This document shows positions 22,560-34,517 of a stretch of 64,000 nt of DNA, piece by piece. This DNA is from Desmodus rotundus. Its lineage: Eukaryota > Chordata > Mammalia > Chiroptera > Phyllostomidae. The position numbers and the translations under genes were made by a program. Below the pieces are notes generated by a model. That model made no database searches and had not been told where the DNA came from. It saw nothing but the letters and a program-made list of their open reading frames with translations. Each line of letters starts with the position of its first letter. Positions within the stretch are counted from its first letter, which is position 1. The stretch covers positions 14,313,199 through 14,377,198 of the forward strand of contig NC_071389.1 in NCBI RefSeq assembly GCF_022682495.2, read 5' to 3'.

Positions 22560-22960
22560 TGTTTATCGAAGTATCTTTAACTTCCTAAAGTCTGTGCTAA
22601 ACCACCCAAGTATGGAGTGTAACCAGTTCAACCACTTTCCCCCTTGAGCTGTAACATCCTTCTCTTTGAAGTAATCAGCAGTATTCTGTCCTTTGTTGTC
22701 CGTAAAAGGTAATCACCTACAGTGAACCTGTGCATAGTAAATGAGGACCATCCTCAATGTAATGTGCCCAGAAAAGCAATAAAAGCCTGTCCAGGCAGGG
22801 GTCAGCTCTCTCTCTTGGGCTCTCTCTAGCCCTCTCGCCCTCTCTCACTTAGAGTGGCCATGCTGTCCCTTTTTCTCCACAGAATTTCTGTAGTACATGA
22901 GTATTTGTCTATTGCTGCCACAACACACAACACAGGACCCTGCTGGCCGGGATCTGCATC
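22560..22960 (+). mobile_element. Candidate solo LTR of an endogenous retrovirus
   Basis: AGCAATAAAAGCCTGTCCAGGC, a CT-rich run (TCAGCTCTCTCTCTTGGGCTC) and the stretch GTATTTGTCTATTGCTGCCAC look like the R/U5 part of an LTR. No gag, pol or env remains are visible beside it. The 5' border and class are uncertain. Confidence 0.4.
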
Positions 22961-23084
22961 ACACATCATCCCTGGATTTACATCTGTCCTCAGCTGCTGT
23001 ATCATCTCCAGCCTCCTTCCTAGGAGAAATGGGGCCACCTAGGAGAAATGGTGTCTGAGGCCTCTTTCCACTGTAGGAAGGTTA

Positions 23085-23600
23085 AGTGCCAAGGCTTAGG
23101 AATAAAACACTGTTGGGTTCAAATCCCAGCTCTGCCACTGGTGGGCTGTGTGACCTTGGGGCAAGTTGCTTAAACTCTCTGAGCCTCATTTGCTTCATCT
23201 GTGACTAGGGAAACTAATCCCCACATTCTTGATGTGCCCATTAAATAATTATTTAAAACAAACTAAGCAGTAGCTTGGCTGCCTGGTCAAGCAGTAGAAC
23301 GTGTGTGTGGTGTGTGGAAAGCAAAGGGCCCCAAGTTGAGAAGCAGGTACACAGGGTATGAGCCCTGGCTCTGGCACCAGTTAGTTCTATGGAGAAGTCG
23401 CTTACTCTCCCCGAGCCCCTTATTGCCCCTGAAGAAAAGATTGGCCGATAATGATGATGAGTGCTAGGCATTGTTATCTCATTTAAGCCTCCAAGCCACC
23501 CTGGGAGGCTAGTGTTATTATTTTCCGTCTTTTACAGGGGAGGAAATTGGAGTCCAGAGATGTGAAGGAACTTGCCATGGGCACTGGGAACCTGTGCTCC
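23085..23600. mobile_element. MIR cluster, three copies
   Basis: A plus copy lies at about 23085-23270 (GGGTTCAAATCCCAGCTCTGCC, TGTGTGACCTTGGGGCAAG). A second plus copy is at about 23340-23445. A minus copy is at about 23455-23600 (CATTTAAGCCTCCAAGCCACCC, TTACAGGGGAGGAAATTGG). Confidence 0.7.
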
Positions 23601-23864
23601 CGTGCTTTCCTCTGAAGACCAGGGTCCCATCCATCCTCTCGCTCCTACACTGGCTCTCCCACCTCCCAGCAAATACTTGGCACACATTCTAACTGACCTG
23701 AAATCTGCCCACGAGGCAGTTTTGTTGAATACATTCAAATACCTTCTTCCTCTTTTCAATGACTGGCATACCCCCTGCGACTTCCCGTTTAAAGAAGTGC
23801 TAACAATGACCACATTTTTTCACACTTGATAGTTTGCACAGTGGAGGAAGGCTCCTGGCTACTA

Positions 23865-24475
23865 GCTGAGGCAGGTCAGTGTCCCCTGAGTGAACAGGTT
23901 CAGAGAGGGTGGGTCACTTGCCCCAAATTCCGCAGCCAGTGGCAGGACTTGAGCCCTTGTGCTGGGATAGAGTCGGGTTGGTACAGGGCCAGGAATTGTT
24001 TCGTGACCCTGCGCAGGGTGCGGGGCCCCGACAGTGGACACAACCTTTTGTCTTTAGTCCCATCACATCCCTTTCCTCTCTCCTTTTGGCGTTTCCCCTC
24101 TTCTGATCAGTTTCACTCAATACCACTGCCATGGCCACCATTGGCTGGACTAGAGTTTCGTCCCGGCCCCAGCCTGGTGGAGTCCTGACCTTCTCACCCC
24201 CAAGAATTTCCCATTCCAACTGGTGGGCTTAGGAGTCAGACAGACCTGAGTTCCAGTCCTGGCTCAGCAAAGGGTTAGCTTTGTGCCCTCGGATAACGTA
24301 CTTCACTTCTTTTCCTCAGTTTCCTCATCTGTAAAACAGGAATAACGAGTTGTGACTATCTCGTCCGTGGGGCGAGGCACGAGGATGAACAGAATCGCAT
24401 CATCTTTAATACACAGTACACAGCACCTGGCACACAATAAGCCCTCCGTCGATGGCAGATTTTATGTGTAGGCCG
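23865..24475. mobile_element. MIR pair
   Basis: A minus copy at about 23865-23985 (GAGTGAACAGGTTCAGAGAGGG) and a long plus copy at about 24218-24470 (CCTGAGTTCCAGTCCTGGCTC, CCTCAGTTTCCTCATCTGTAAAAC, CAGCACCTGGCACACAATAAGC). Confidence 0.72.
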
Positions 24476-24479
24476 TATA

Positions 24480-25340
24480 GAATATGTATACATATTACAC
24501 CTTTCTCCTCATTTTCCCAACTTCCTTGCTAGCTGGTGACCAGTGAGAATGACAACGTCGTCTCTGCTGTGCTTTGGGCTGGTGGAGGGGGTGGTCGAGG
24601 AGGGGGAGAGGCAGGAGGGAGGGGAGAGTTCGCAGAACAGAGGGAGAAGATCCTGTCGTCATTTGGGATTTTAGAGTTGAGTGAACGGGCAGGTGCGCGT
24701 GTGCTGGGGAGCCCGATGGCTCGTCCACCAGCCCGGGGTGAGGAGGTCAGCACCCGTCTGTCCGTCTGCAATCATGACGAGAGCCCTGGACCAAGGAGAT
24801 GGGAGTTTAGATTCCGGTCCCAGTTTTGGGGTGAACTGGAGGCTGAGTAACCTCAGACAAAACAGCATCTGCAGGGGGTTTTTGATGAGATCTCAGAGGA
24901 TCCTTCCAATCTGGAAGTTGAGCAATGAGCCACCCACACAAGGTGGGGGCGGGGGTGCTGCCAGGCCGCCTAAGAGCTGGCGTGAGAAACCCCGCTCAGG
25001 AAGTCCTGAGCGGCAGCTCTCGGGCTTGGTGCTCTCAGTGTTTCTGCACAACTGAAGTGAAAAGTTGCTCAGACCCTGAAGAGCTTTGGCTGGTGGAGGT
25101 TACATCCATCAGTCATCACTGTGTGAGAAAATAAAACTCTCAACTTGAAAAATGTCTCTAATAAACCTAACACATGTTAATAGAAACAACATAGTTTTAA
25201 TAAAAATAACTTTTGGGGGCAAATCTTTGAATTGTCTGGCAGCTGGGTTCTCGTCTACCTCTGCACTCAACCTGTTGTGACATGTCGTTGTGGTTAAAGT
25301 ATGTGAAGAAGACTAATTTGTCGCTGTCCCCTTGTGTTTC
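24480..25340. other. Unassigned GC-rich stretch, no gene seen
   Basis: Several overlapping open frames of up to 124 codons exist on both strands between 24495 and 25134. They shadow each other, are rich in low-complexity Gly, Arg and Pro, and match no family. No splice-bounded exon is evident. Confidence 0.35.
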
Positions 25341-25344
25341 CTTT

Positions 25345-25810
25345 GTGGCAGGCACTCTAAGGGGTTTTTACCTGCACTGTCTCCTTTATCCTCCAAACTG
25401 CCCTTTGCAGGTAGGTCATCCTGGTTTCACTGTCTTGTAGATGAGGAGGCTGAGGCCCAGATGGATGGACTGGCCCAGCGTCCCACGGCTTGTAGGTGGC
25501 AGGATCAGAACTCAAACCCAGGCTGCTGTGATGCCCGAGGCCAGACACAGCCCACAGAAGATGGAGGGGCACAGGGGTCTTTAACACTCTGGGCAACAAT
25601 CTCTTCCCTGGTCTCTGCTCGCCAACCTCTACTCCTTGGCCCGGTTTTCCAACCAAGGCCTCCAGCACCACTCGTGGCCACAAGGACTCTCGAATGTCCG
25701 CTCTAAGAGAGAGCCTTGCCGTCCACTGCTGCGTCCCTAGTGCCCGGAACTCTGGCTGTACGGGGCAGCTGCTCCATCAGCATTTGGGCAATGAATTGGT
25801 TGAAGGAATT
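25345..25810. mobile_element. MIR (minus) followed by L2 3' end (plus)
   Basis: GTAGATGAGGAGGCTGAGGCCC at about 25345-25540 is MIR on minus. CACTGCTGCGTCCCTAGTGCCCGG and GGGCAATGAATTGGTTGAAGG at about 25700-25810 are the L2 3' end. Confidence 0.6.
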
Positions 25811-26089
25811 CTCCCTGACGCTTGTGAAAATCCTCAAGGACAGTTACGCTCTTCAAGATTTTCAGAGCGGACACAACTGATCTTATTTATGGGGGGAGAG
25901 ATGGCTTACTGGAAACATAGCAGCAAGAAGGGCGTGGCCGGCTTAACATTTATTTATTCCAAAAGGGCCTCTCAAAGGACCTGTGGTGCGAGGGCTTAGG
26001 AACAGATTTTCAGAGCCTCACTTGCCCCTCGGTAAATGCGGGGGGGAGGGGTCCCCGGGGGGAGGGTACCTGAATACCAGTGGCTTGCT

Positions 26090-26255
26090 GTTTATGGGGC
26101 TTTGCACATAAACTCAGTCAATCCTCACAATAAGCCAGGGAGGGCGGTGCTGTCATCCTGGCCTCTGTTTTACGGACAGGGAGACAGGAGCGCAGAGAGA
26201 GTGACTTGCCCAAGGTCAGACAAAGGGGCAGAGCCCATTGGACCCCAGGCCCGGG
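26090..26255 (-). mobile_element. MIR SINE fragment
   Basis: CTCAGTCAATCCTCACAATAAGCC, then AGTGACTTGCCCAAGGTCAG, in MIR reverse-complement order. Confidence 0.7.
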
Positions 26256-26259
26256 CCAT

Positions 26260-26700
26260 AGTCATCACACTCCCTGCTCCTGGCTGCTCAGCAGGCTCCT
26301 GCGACCTTCTCCCGGGGACCTCTGTCCCTTCGGGGGACCTCCTGAAATACTGTAAGTAACACAGATTCCCTTGTTTCCTGCTTCACCAGATCCCAGCGTT
26401 TAGGGGCTGAAATGGGCACGCCTACACACTGTCTGAAGACACCCGACTGACTTCTGTCCCTACAGGTGCTCAGGCCCTTGAGATTCAGGGCGCATCACTC
26501 TGATTCTCTGACCTTTATTTTTATCTTTGTAATAGGAACTAAAAGGCCTCTTCCTTTCTTAGAAAAAGTAAAACCTGGCAGAGAAAATTTTGGAAACTCC
26601 GTTGTATTAAAGTATGAAGGACGGACAACAGTGTCTGGATCTCCCTCACCTCGGGGGCATCTCGCTACTGCTGACAACTCAGCCACTGGCCACTGGGAGG
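26260..26700. other. Unassigned, no gene seen
   Basis: No repeat or exon recognised before the dinucleotide repeat at 26702. Confidence 0.3.
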
Positions 26701-26701
<1 letters not shown>

Positions 26702-26741
<40 letters not shown>

Positions 26742-26742
26742 G
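26702..26742. repeat. Compound (GT)n(GA)n microsatellite
   Basis: About ten GT units run straight into about eleven GA units, uninterrupted. Confidence 0.97.
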
Positions 26743-27164
26743 GTTGGGGAACGGTTGCGTTTGGGGAACGCTGTTAAAATGACACCGGGAAGTGGTAGGC
26801 GCCTCTTCTGCCCATGAGGTGTTCTCCGTAGGACAAGCAAGGTGTTACAACCAGGGGGACACAGAGGCCTTTTGAGTGATGACAAGGACTTTTCACGGTG
26901 ACTTCTCTATATGGCAGAGAGTAGGAAAGGGTTCATCTCTGGGTGGAGACTCTGAATCACCTGTGGTTTTCCTCCAGGTTGGTCTACCTCTTCCTGGCTT
27001 GGCCAGACCCCTGCTCTAAACTTGACCCCGGTCGTTTTCAGTGTTGCAGCAGAGGGGTGGGGGTCGGCATGCAGCTGGTCCCCCGAGAAGAGGTGGAGTG
27101 GCAGGGCGAGGATGAAGTGAAGGGCCCTGGAGGGCGACACACTGGCCACCATGACAATAATGGC

Positions 27165-27900
27165 AGGCCAATTTGAATGAGTGCTCGCCGCACGCTGCTT
27201 CCAGCGCCGGTCCGCGCACTCTGCACATTAAGTCGTACATCCTTCCCAACAAGCTGATGAAGGGACTGCTACCACTTCCACTTTATAATGGAGGAAACTG
27301 GCACGAGCCAGTGGCTGGCTCGTGGGGCTCCAGGCCACTAAGATCTGTGAGTGGTGACAAAGTGGCTGCAGGGTCACACGGTCAGCTGGCCAGAGGCTGG
27401 TGATAAATTAAACCTGGTGTGGTCACTCAGGCTGTGGAGAGATGAGGAGAGGCAGAGAAGGGCCTGACATCGGGGGAGCTGACATCCCCATGGCCGCTCC
27501 ATCTACCCGCCTAGAGTAGAGTGAATTCGTGTGCATCTGTGGATCTCTTTGGCTTTGGGGGCCATAGGGCCATGAAGAAGAAAGTGCGTCACCCTTTCTG
27601 GCCTGCGTTTGGTATTGGACCTGCCGAGGCAGCGTCCATCCCGCCCAACGTGCATGGTGACTGGGTTTCTATCACCTCCTTCGGTGAAGAGAGGCGGCTA
27701 ACGGGGAAGGATAAGGAGGAAATACATGCACAGGTTTCAGAGGCAGCCCCAAGTCACAGTCATGAGTTCTGACTCTGCCCCTTATTAAATCTGGGGCCTC
27801 TTGGGCAAATGACTCCCCTCCCTGAGACTCAGTGTCCTCATCTGTAAAATGGGAACAGCGACAGTGTCTCCACCCAGGGCTGTTGTAAGTACATGGCGTG
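27165..27900. mobile_element. MIR pair
   Basis: A long diverged minus copy lies at about 27165-27400 (TTATAATGGAGGAAACTGGCACG, GGGTCACACGGTCAGC). A plus copy lies at about 27740-27900 (GTGTCCTCATCTGTAAAATGGG, AGGGCTGTTGTAAG). The 300 bp between them hold nothing I recognise. Confidence 0.65.
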
Positions 27901-28235
27901 GGTGGCAGGGTTTCTTTTGCTTCCTGTCTTCAATCATTGGCTTATTAAGGGTATAAATTACACAATATAAGATTAAATAAGACCATGTGTCCACCAAAGC
28001 CACTCCAGTGGCCAAATGTTAAGCAGCCAGGTCAGGAGCCATGAGATCGTTACTGGTTTGACCACTTCTGACTGCTGCTTTCCTGAGTTTATTGGTTGGT
28101 TTTCCTCCTTCCCAGAAGGGGGCCCTGTCTTATCTGCATGCCCTCAGAACCCGCCGTCCCAACTTCCTACACAGGGGGTGTTCAGTAGATGGAGTTGAGT
28201 GGATTACTAAGCTGGGTGGGCCTGCAGTAGCTCAC

Positions 28236-28470
28236 CACGATACACAAGTTTTTAATATATACATATATTTTCCCTTTAACATAAGTATGTGTTTTTTATT
28301 TCACCCACCTCCCCTGCCCGCTCCCTTTGGGCAACCCTCAGCTTGTGCTCTATATCTGTGGGTCTGTTTCTCCTTTGTTTTATTTTTTTAGATTCCACCT
28401 GTAAGTGAAATGATCTGGTATATACCTTTTTCTGTCTGACTTGTTTCCCTTAGAATAATACCCTAACTGC
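28236..28470 (-). mobile_element. Old L1 fragment
   Basis: TTTTAGATTCCACCTGTAAGTGAAATG, then TTTTCTGTCTGACTTGTTTCCC, is old L1 3' sequence read in reverse. Confidence 0.65.
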
Positions 28471-28564
28471 TGCTTTCAGTTCTTGTACTTATCCTGAGAA
28501 ACTCTCACACTGGGAAAAATATCTTTTAAATAGGAAAATAATTATTCATCAATTAAAAAATGGA

Positions 28565-28768
28565 GCCCTAGGTGGTGTGGCTCAGTGGATTGAGTGCCGG
28601 CTTCTGAACCGATAGGTCGCTGGTTCAATTCCCTATCAAGGCACATGGCTGGGTTATGGGCCAGGTCCCCAGTTGGGGGATGTGAGAGGCAACCGATTGA
28701 TGTTTCTCTTCCTCTCTATCTCCTTCCCTTGCCCTGTCTCTGAAAATAAATAAATAAAATCTTAAAAA
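28565..28768 (+). mobile_element. VES-type SINE
   Basis: The head is GCCCTAGGTGGTGTGGCTC, the B-box region is GGTTCAATTCCC, and the tail is AAATAAATAAATAAAATCTT. Flanking ATTAAAAAATGGA and AAAAAAAATGGA suggest a short duplication. Confidence 0.92.
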
Positions 28769-28869
28769 AAAAATGGAAACAGGCACCATGATCCTCTCAT
28801 GATGTGAACCTTCTGGAATACCTCTCTTCCTGTTGGGAAAAGCTGATAAAGTAGTGGAAGGACACACCT

Positions 28870-30125
28870 GAACTTGACTCTTGTCTCTGCCATTTACCTG
28901 CCATGCCTGAACCTTGGCAGCCTCATCTGTTAAGTGAGTATTATTAAGAATGGCCTTGTGCGAGGACTGGAGAAGCCTCTTGCTCCCCCTTGATTCTCAG
29001 CAGACACCCATCCACCCCTGCTCCCAGATCGTTCAGGTTCCCCAGGACCCAAACAGGTCCATGAGATACACAGAAGGCAGACTCACTGAATTCTGGCAGA
29101 GGTAACGCCGCGAACGCAGCTGTGGCTCTCAAAGAGGAACTTCGGGGTGGCTCCAATCCCCAGGGAGAGGTGGGTGGGGGTCTTTGGTGGGCGGGCTGCT
29201 TCTAATCACTTTGTGAGCAGAAAATTGGGGGCCTCCCCTATAGGGTTGGGAGCCAGCTGGGGAAGAGGGAAACAGCAAAACCCACAGCACACCCAACCCA
29301 ACCTACTTCTGCCCCAAGGTCTCGCCAACATCCTCCCCATTTGGATGGGATCCCAGCAGCTTTCCCTCCCCAAGGATCTGCCCTTGTCTGCCCTTTCCTT
29401 TCCTTGGCCTTTGGGCTCTTCTTTCCTGTGGCATGGGGCTGGGGGCAGGACACACCTCATGCTCTGTGGATGCTCCCTCTTCCCAGGAGATGGAGGGAAG
29501 AGGGAGTGGTTTTACTCTTTCCTGAGCTCTGCTGGAAGAGAGCTGGCCATTTTTCAAGCTTGCACTGCACCTTGGCACTTTCTTGCCCTAGAGCACCGTT
29601 CTGGATTCAGGCTCACCTGGGTTGGTGTCCTGGCTTTGCGGTGCACCACTAGCGATGTGAACTTTCACAAGGCTCTACGCCTGTGTGAGCTTCAGTTTCT
29701 CACCTCTCAAGTGGGGGCAGTGATAGCATCTCCCTCGTAGGCTGTAGCGAGGATTGAACGAGGGCATTCGCAGTGCTGGCAGAGCTCTAGTGTGTAGCGA
29801 ATGCTCCATAAATGTTAACTTAAGCAAATAAAGAAGCACCCCTTTGAGGCAGGTTGGTAATGCTGTTTATAGCTTCATGTTTTAGAGTTGGAGAAACTGA
29901 GTTTTGGAAAGGAGATGTAATTCATCCAAAGTTACCTACCTAATTGGTGAGGGGACTTAGGTTTTCCGCAGGATTCGGGAGAGAGAACACAAGTTTTGGC
30001 GCCCACAGAGCTGGGCTCCACACTAGCTTCACGATTCCTCGGTCATGTGACCTGAAGCGAATCACCACTGCCTGCGGGCCTTGGCTTTCCCTCACTGTGA
30101 GGTAGGGCTGCGTCTCCCTTCAAAG
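28870..30125. mobile_element. Run of four MIR copies in otherwise unique DNA
   Basis: Plus copy at about 28870-28965; plus copy at about 29590-29820 (GTGTGAGCTTCAGTTTCTCACC, GAATGCTCCATAAATGTT); minus copy at about 29840-29965 (GTTGGAGAAACTGAGTTTTGG); plus copy at about 29985-30120 (TCGGTCATGTGACCTGAAGC). The gap 28965-29590 has no recognisable element or exon. Confidence 0.6.
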
Positions 30126-31475
30126 AGCACCCTTTGTATCTCCTGGATCAGGGACTTTCTGTGGGGGTGGGAGGAGAAAGCAGAAGCCATTTGAAGACAG
30201 CCTTTCTTCCTGTCCTTTGTAAAATCCTGAGCTCAGCGAGAAGGTTAAGCTGGTGTCCCAGGCCCGGGGGTGGGGGGGAGGGGAGCCTGCATCTGTGATC
30301 CAAAGCCGGGGAGAGAGGAGAGATGGCCCAGAGAGGGAAGGGGCCATAGGTCATGGTGCCTTGAGAGTTGGGGACCTGGGCTCTGTTTTCTGGAAGGACC
30401 TTGGGGAGATGGCGGTCCTCTGGGGAAGTTGCCGGGGTGGCACCCCTTGGAGGTTGAACCTAAGACACAGTGAATTTGAATCTTGACAAAGAATCTGGAC
30501 TCTAGGCATGCCAAGGAAGTGGGTAGGGTTGGACTTCAGGGGACCAAGCCCCTTTGGACAAGGGGCTTCCATCCTAGGAGGAGCCAGGGGCCTCGCTCAC
30601 ACTGTGCTCTGTGTGTGTGACCCTCAGAGTCCCACGTGCTGGAAAGTGCAGGTGGGGGAGGGGGAAGCTCAGCGTACGCGGAGATTCAATTACCGACCAG
30701 CCCAGCAGCATGAGGGCTCAGAGTTCTATCGAATGTGCTGTAATAAGAATGAATAAAAGAACATTTCTATGCACATCTGAGAGCAGGCAGTGAGATTAAG
30801 AAGTGGAACCAGATGAGGAGGGAAGAGGCTGGTGCCAGAGGGCTCTGCTCCACCGAGCTGGGCTGCTGGTTTGCCCGCCTTAACCACCTTAGTATCCGTA
30901 ACCGGCCAAAGGGTAGAGGATGTGCTTCATTGGTAGAAATTGATGCTGGGCCCCAGGGCAGGTGAGGAGGCCCCCTCCAGGGGAGGCGCAAAGTGGTTAC
31001 AGAGCTGGAGCCAGAGTCATTGGGGAGCCCCAGTTCCTCCCCTGACTCAGTCCTGGGGCTCCAGGTGTCTGCATGCCACGCATTTGAGGGAAAAGCAGCT
31101 GTGGCTTCATGTATTCTCATTTCTCATCCACAGCAAGGACAGATGGGGTGACGATCCAAATCTCTGCCACAGCAGTTCCGAGCCCAGCGCAGGTCCCCAT
31201 CCTGGCTCCCGCATCATTGAGTCAGCCCACAAGCCTCATCGTGATGTTCGGGGGCAGAATTTCTCAGAAGAGCGAGCGGAGCGGGGGAGCAGTGGAGCAG
31301 TTTACCCGAGGACGTGGGGTTGGAGACACAGTGCGAGGGCCCCCACGGGAGCACTGGTCCCAGGGCACACTCATAAACACCACTGTCCCACTGAGTGGAA
31401 CCTCCAAGAAGCGAACCCCTGGTCTCCTGGGTCTCGGTGCACTAGACTACCCTACACTTCTGAGCTGCCCCAGTT
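30125..31475. other. Unassigned unique stretch, no gene seen
   Basis: The longest open frame is 194 codons on plus (30940-31524). It overlaps other frames, runs into a MIR at its end, and has no recognisable domain or splice context. I see no exon. Confidence 0.4.
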
Positions 31476-31479
31476 GGGG

Positions 31480-31855
31480 GTGCAAAAATCTTTCTGTGCC
31501 TCAGTTTCTCTATCTGTAAAATGAGGGCACTTGGACTCACCAGATGATCTCTAAGTCTTCTTCCAGCCCTCTTTTTTGGGGGTTCTTTCCTGGCCCCCAT
31601 GTGCTATTCAAGCCTGCGCCTTGAAAGGCAGAAGTGTCTGGTGGTTAAAGAGCCAGACGCAGAGCTAAGTGCCTGCGTTCAAGCCCAGCCTGTCATTTAA
31701 CGCCTGTGTGACTTGGGGTGAGGTGCTTAGCACCCTTCTGTGAAGTGAAGAATAGTAATAGTACTTATATATGTGGTGGTTGTGAGGATTCAGTAAGCTA
31801 TGAAATGCCCCAGAGCAGTGTCAGGCACACAGTAAGGACATCTGTGTGTTGGTGA
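31480..31855 (+). mobile_element. Two MIR copies
   Basis: TGTGCCTCAGTTTCTCTATCTG (about 31480-31575) and, separately, GGTGGTTAAAGAGCCAGACGC to AGTGTCAGGCACACAGTAAGG (about 31610-31850). Confidence 0.72.
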
Positions 31856-31859
31856 CTAT

Positions 31860-32370
31860 CACCCTCTGTCCCCTGACCTTGGTGGACAGGATTCTTGTCA
31901 TGACCGTTGCCGAGGACCACACCAGCTCTAAGCCTTCCTGTGACTGGTCCTTAAAAGCCCCAGGAGTCCTCATATGACATCAGTCCCTCACCCCAGGCAG
32001 GCCCACCCAGCTTCTTACATCCCAGGAGGCAAGGGGTCCGGTAACAACACAGGTTTTCTGGAATGATAAAGAAGCCCCAAGTAAAAGAACCAAAGAGCTA
32101 CTCACAGATTCTGTGGCTGAGCGCCCGAGACTGCTGGGAGTCGAGACCTGGTGAACTGGTGTCTGAGATGTGGCCCTGGGTCCCAATCAGAGCTGTTAGC
32201 TGCTGCCCCTCAACCAGCTTTCTCTTGCTTTTGCTCTCTCTCACATCACAGATGAGTGAGCCTGGGGAGGTCTGGTCTTCCGTCCCTGTCACCACTTCCC
32301 CTCTGGGTCCCCACGGCCACCAGGTTCTTGCCTGGGCAGTGGAGCTGTTTCTCAGGAGGAACTCTGAGGG
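31860..32370. other. Unassigned, no gene seen
   Basis: Unique-looking sequence; overlapping frames on both strands only. Confidence 0.35.
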
Positions 32371-32374
32371 TGGG

Positions 32375-32510
32375 GCTTGGGTGTGGGCCCTGGAGTCCAG
32401 GGACTTGGGTTCCAATCCAGTCCAGTTGTAATGCCCTTGAGCAATTCACTCAAGCTCCCTAAACCTTACTTTCTTCATGTGTGAAATGGGGATAACACGG
32501 CAGCCTTACA
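32375..32510 (+). mobile_element. MIR SINE
   Basis: GACTTGGGTTCCAATCCAGTCC, then CTTTCTTCATGTGTGAAATGGG, in MIR order. Confidence 0.68.
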
Positions 32511-32989
32511 CAGATCACCTGGAAGGACATTCCATTCCACCGCCTCTTCGCCACCAGACCAGAGCTTTGAAATCCAGATGGCTACAGGTGCGGGGCAGAT
32601 AACATCAATGGCTGAAGGATACTGGTGTAGGGCCATAGGGAGTGGTGGCACTTTGGGGAATGGGGGAACACATGACTCAGCCAAAGTGATAGAGATCTGA
32701 TCAGATCACTGCAGAGAAGTAGGGAGGGGCCACAGGAGGAGTTTGCCAAGGCAAGGTAAACAGTCTAGGACGGGATTGGCTGAGAAGCTGCCGGCCTCTA
32801 GAGCGCATGGAAATAAAAAGAGGACCGGCTCTCTCAGGCTGTCTTCCTCGAGGATACCTGGGTGATTGTGCTGCGGCTGCCTGCATATCCCAATAGACAA
32901 TGGATGGCATTTTGGTTGGGAAGGAACTCCAGGTGCAGCCTAGGGTCGGGCTGGCCTGGCAGAGGGTGGCAGGGTTATTCTTCCTTGGG

Positions 32990-33210
32990 TGTTCTAAGAG
33001 CACAGGAGGCAAACACAAGGCCTGCGGGCCGACTCCAGCCCTCTACCTTGTTTTATCTGGCCTGGCACCTTGTTTCTACCCAGAGGCAGCAGCGAGCTCC
33101 TTGCCCCTAATTAAGGAGTGGTTACACTTATCCAGTCCTAAAATTACATTCGGCCCTTTGAAGGCAACCGTGAGGCTGATGTGGCCCCTGTTCTAGCGGG
33201 AACAGGCTCT
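32990..33210. mobile_element. Candidate non-autonomous hAT-like DNA element
   Basis: ACACAAGGCCTGCGGGCCGACTCC, then TTGTTTTATCTGGCCTGGCACC, then TTCGGCCCTTTGAAGGCAACCG resemble a mammalian hAT-derived short element. Identification is from memory; ends and strand are uncertain. Confidence 0.4.
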
Positions 33211-33214
33211 GAGG

Positions 33215-34030
33215 GTGAAGCCTGACATTCTTCCAAAATTGTGTAGCTTTTGTATCCTATGTCGTTTTAGTTTGTAAACTAACCCTGTAGAAATAAGATA
33301 TTTAAAACAAACAGGGGAATGACAGGACTCAGGTGCTGAAGAGTTTAGCCTTAATTGATAGACAAGTGACTAATGAGTGTGGAAAGCTGTTATTCCAAAA
33401 CTGTGAAGCTTTTGAATAAAGACTCCTTTCCTCTCACCAAAGCTGTGCCTCTGGAATTTTGCCCAGAGGGCGGCGGGGTCAGCAGGACCCCACTTGCTGT
33501 TCAGTGACAGAAGGGGTGGCATCTCCCAGCTTTAGCCCAGCCTTGCCGTGGGTGGGGGGAGGAGGTGCAGCCCAACCCACAGCTGCTCCAAGCATTTGGA
33601 AGATGTGCCACACCTTCCAAGAGACACTAGAAATCCTGACTTTTATGTAACGGCTTCCAATTTTAGAGTGCTGACCGCGAAGTCAAATCCTTAAAAAAGC
33701 TTACGTGGGTCCCACCAAACGCCACTGTCAGTGTCTGTTTGCGAGACCACGGACTCCCTGGGGGCAGGCAGTGTGTCCCCTCAGCCCCGTCCTCAGGTGT
33801 CGTACCTGATACAGTGCATAGTGTTTTCACACCTGTTATCAGTTAGAATACTCAATGAGAATTCACTTTATTTCTAGGGATACAAAGATGAGTATGGTAA
33901 AGCACCTGCCCTCCGAGGCTAGTGACCTTTGATTATCCCAGCAGATTTTTCTTCTCTTACTACCCTCAAATCCCAGACCCCCCCAAAATGGACCTGGGCC
34001 AGTGCTTCTCCAGCAGGGAGATTTTTGCCC
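33215..34030. other. Unassigned, no gene seen
   Basis: Unique-looking sequence without identified exons. AATAAA on plus at about 33414 is isolated. Confidence 0.35.
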
Positions 34031-34034
34031 CCGT

Positions 34035-34170
34035 GATAGAGTTGCCAGGTACAGCAAGTAAGAAAATATAGGATGGCAATAGTTGAGATATAGGTCATAT
34101 ATACAGTAAAAAAAATGTTTATCTGAAATTGAAATTTAACTGGGAATTTTATATTTTACGTGGCAACCCC
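34035..34170. mobile_element. Old short DNA element (MITE-like), second copy
   Basis: AGAGTTGCCAGGTACAGCAAG at the left and TTTTACGTGGCAACCCCACC at the right are near inverted repeats. The centre carries GTTTATCTGAAATTGAAATTTAAC. Confidence 0.45.
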
Positions 34171-34259
34171 ACCCAAGTGGACATTTGGCAATGCCTGAAG
34201 ATATCATAACTTGGAGGGGATTTTTTTCTTTTAATTCTTACCTGAGGAAATGCTCATTG

Positions 34260-34440
34260 ACTTTAGAGAGATGGGAAGGAAGAGAGAGAAACATCAATGC
34301 GAGAGAGAAACATCTATGGTTTGGTTGCCTCTTACATGCTCCCCAACCCAGGACTGAATCCGCAATCCAGTCATGTGCCCCGATGGGGAATCGAACCCGG
34401 ACGTTTTGGTCTACAGAACGATGCTCCAACCAGCTAGGTG
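34260..34440 (-). mobile_element. VES-related SINE, diverged
   Basis: The tail side is at left (GAGAGATGGGAAGGAAGAGAG). GGGGAATCGAACCCGGACG and GATGCTCCAACCAGCTAGG mark the head. It is the CCAAC-type subfamily also seen at 15821 and 59761. Confidence 0.82.
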
Positions 34441-34517
34441 CTTCTGTAACTTCTGAATGCATGGGAATCACCATTGAGAAAGTATTCCGGGTCAGTGCCT
34501 GAGAATCTGCAGTCTTT

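Noticed and set aside
29147..29740. 197-codon plus-strand open frame
   Set aside because: It overlaps other frames on both strands, ends inside a MIR, and shows no domain, signal or splice context.
30940..31524. 194-codon plus-strand open frame
   Set aside because: Low-complexity composition, runs into MIR sequence, and has no recognisable family.
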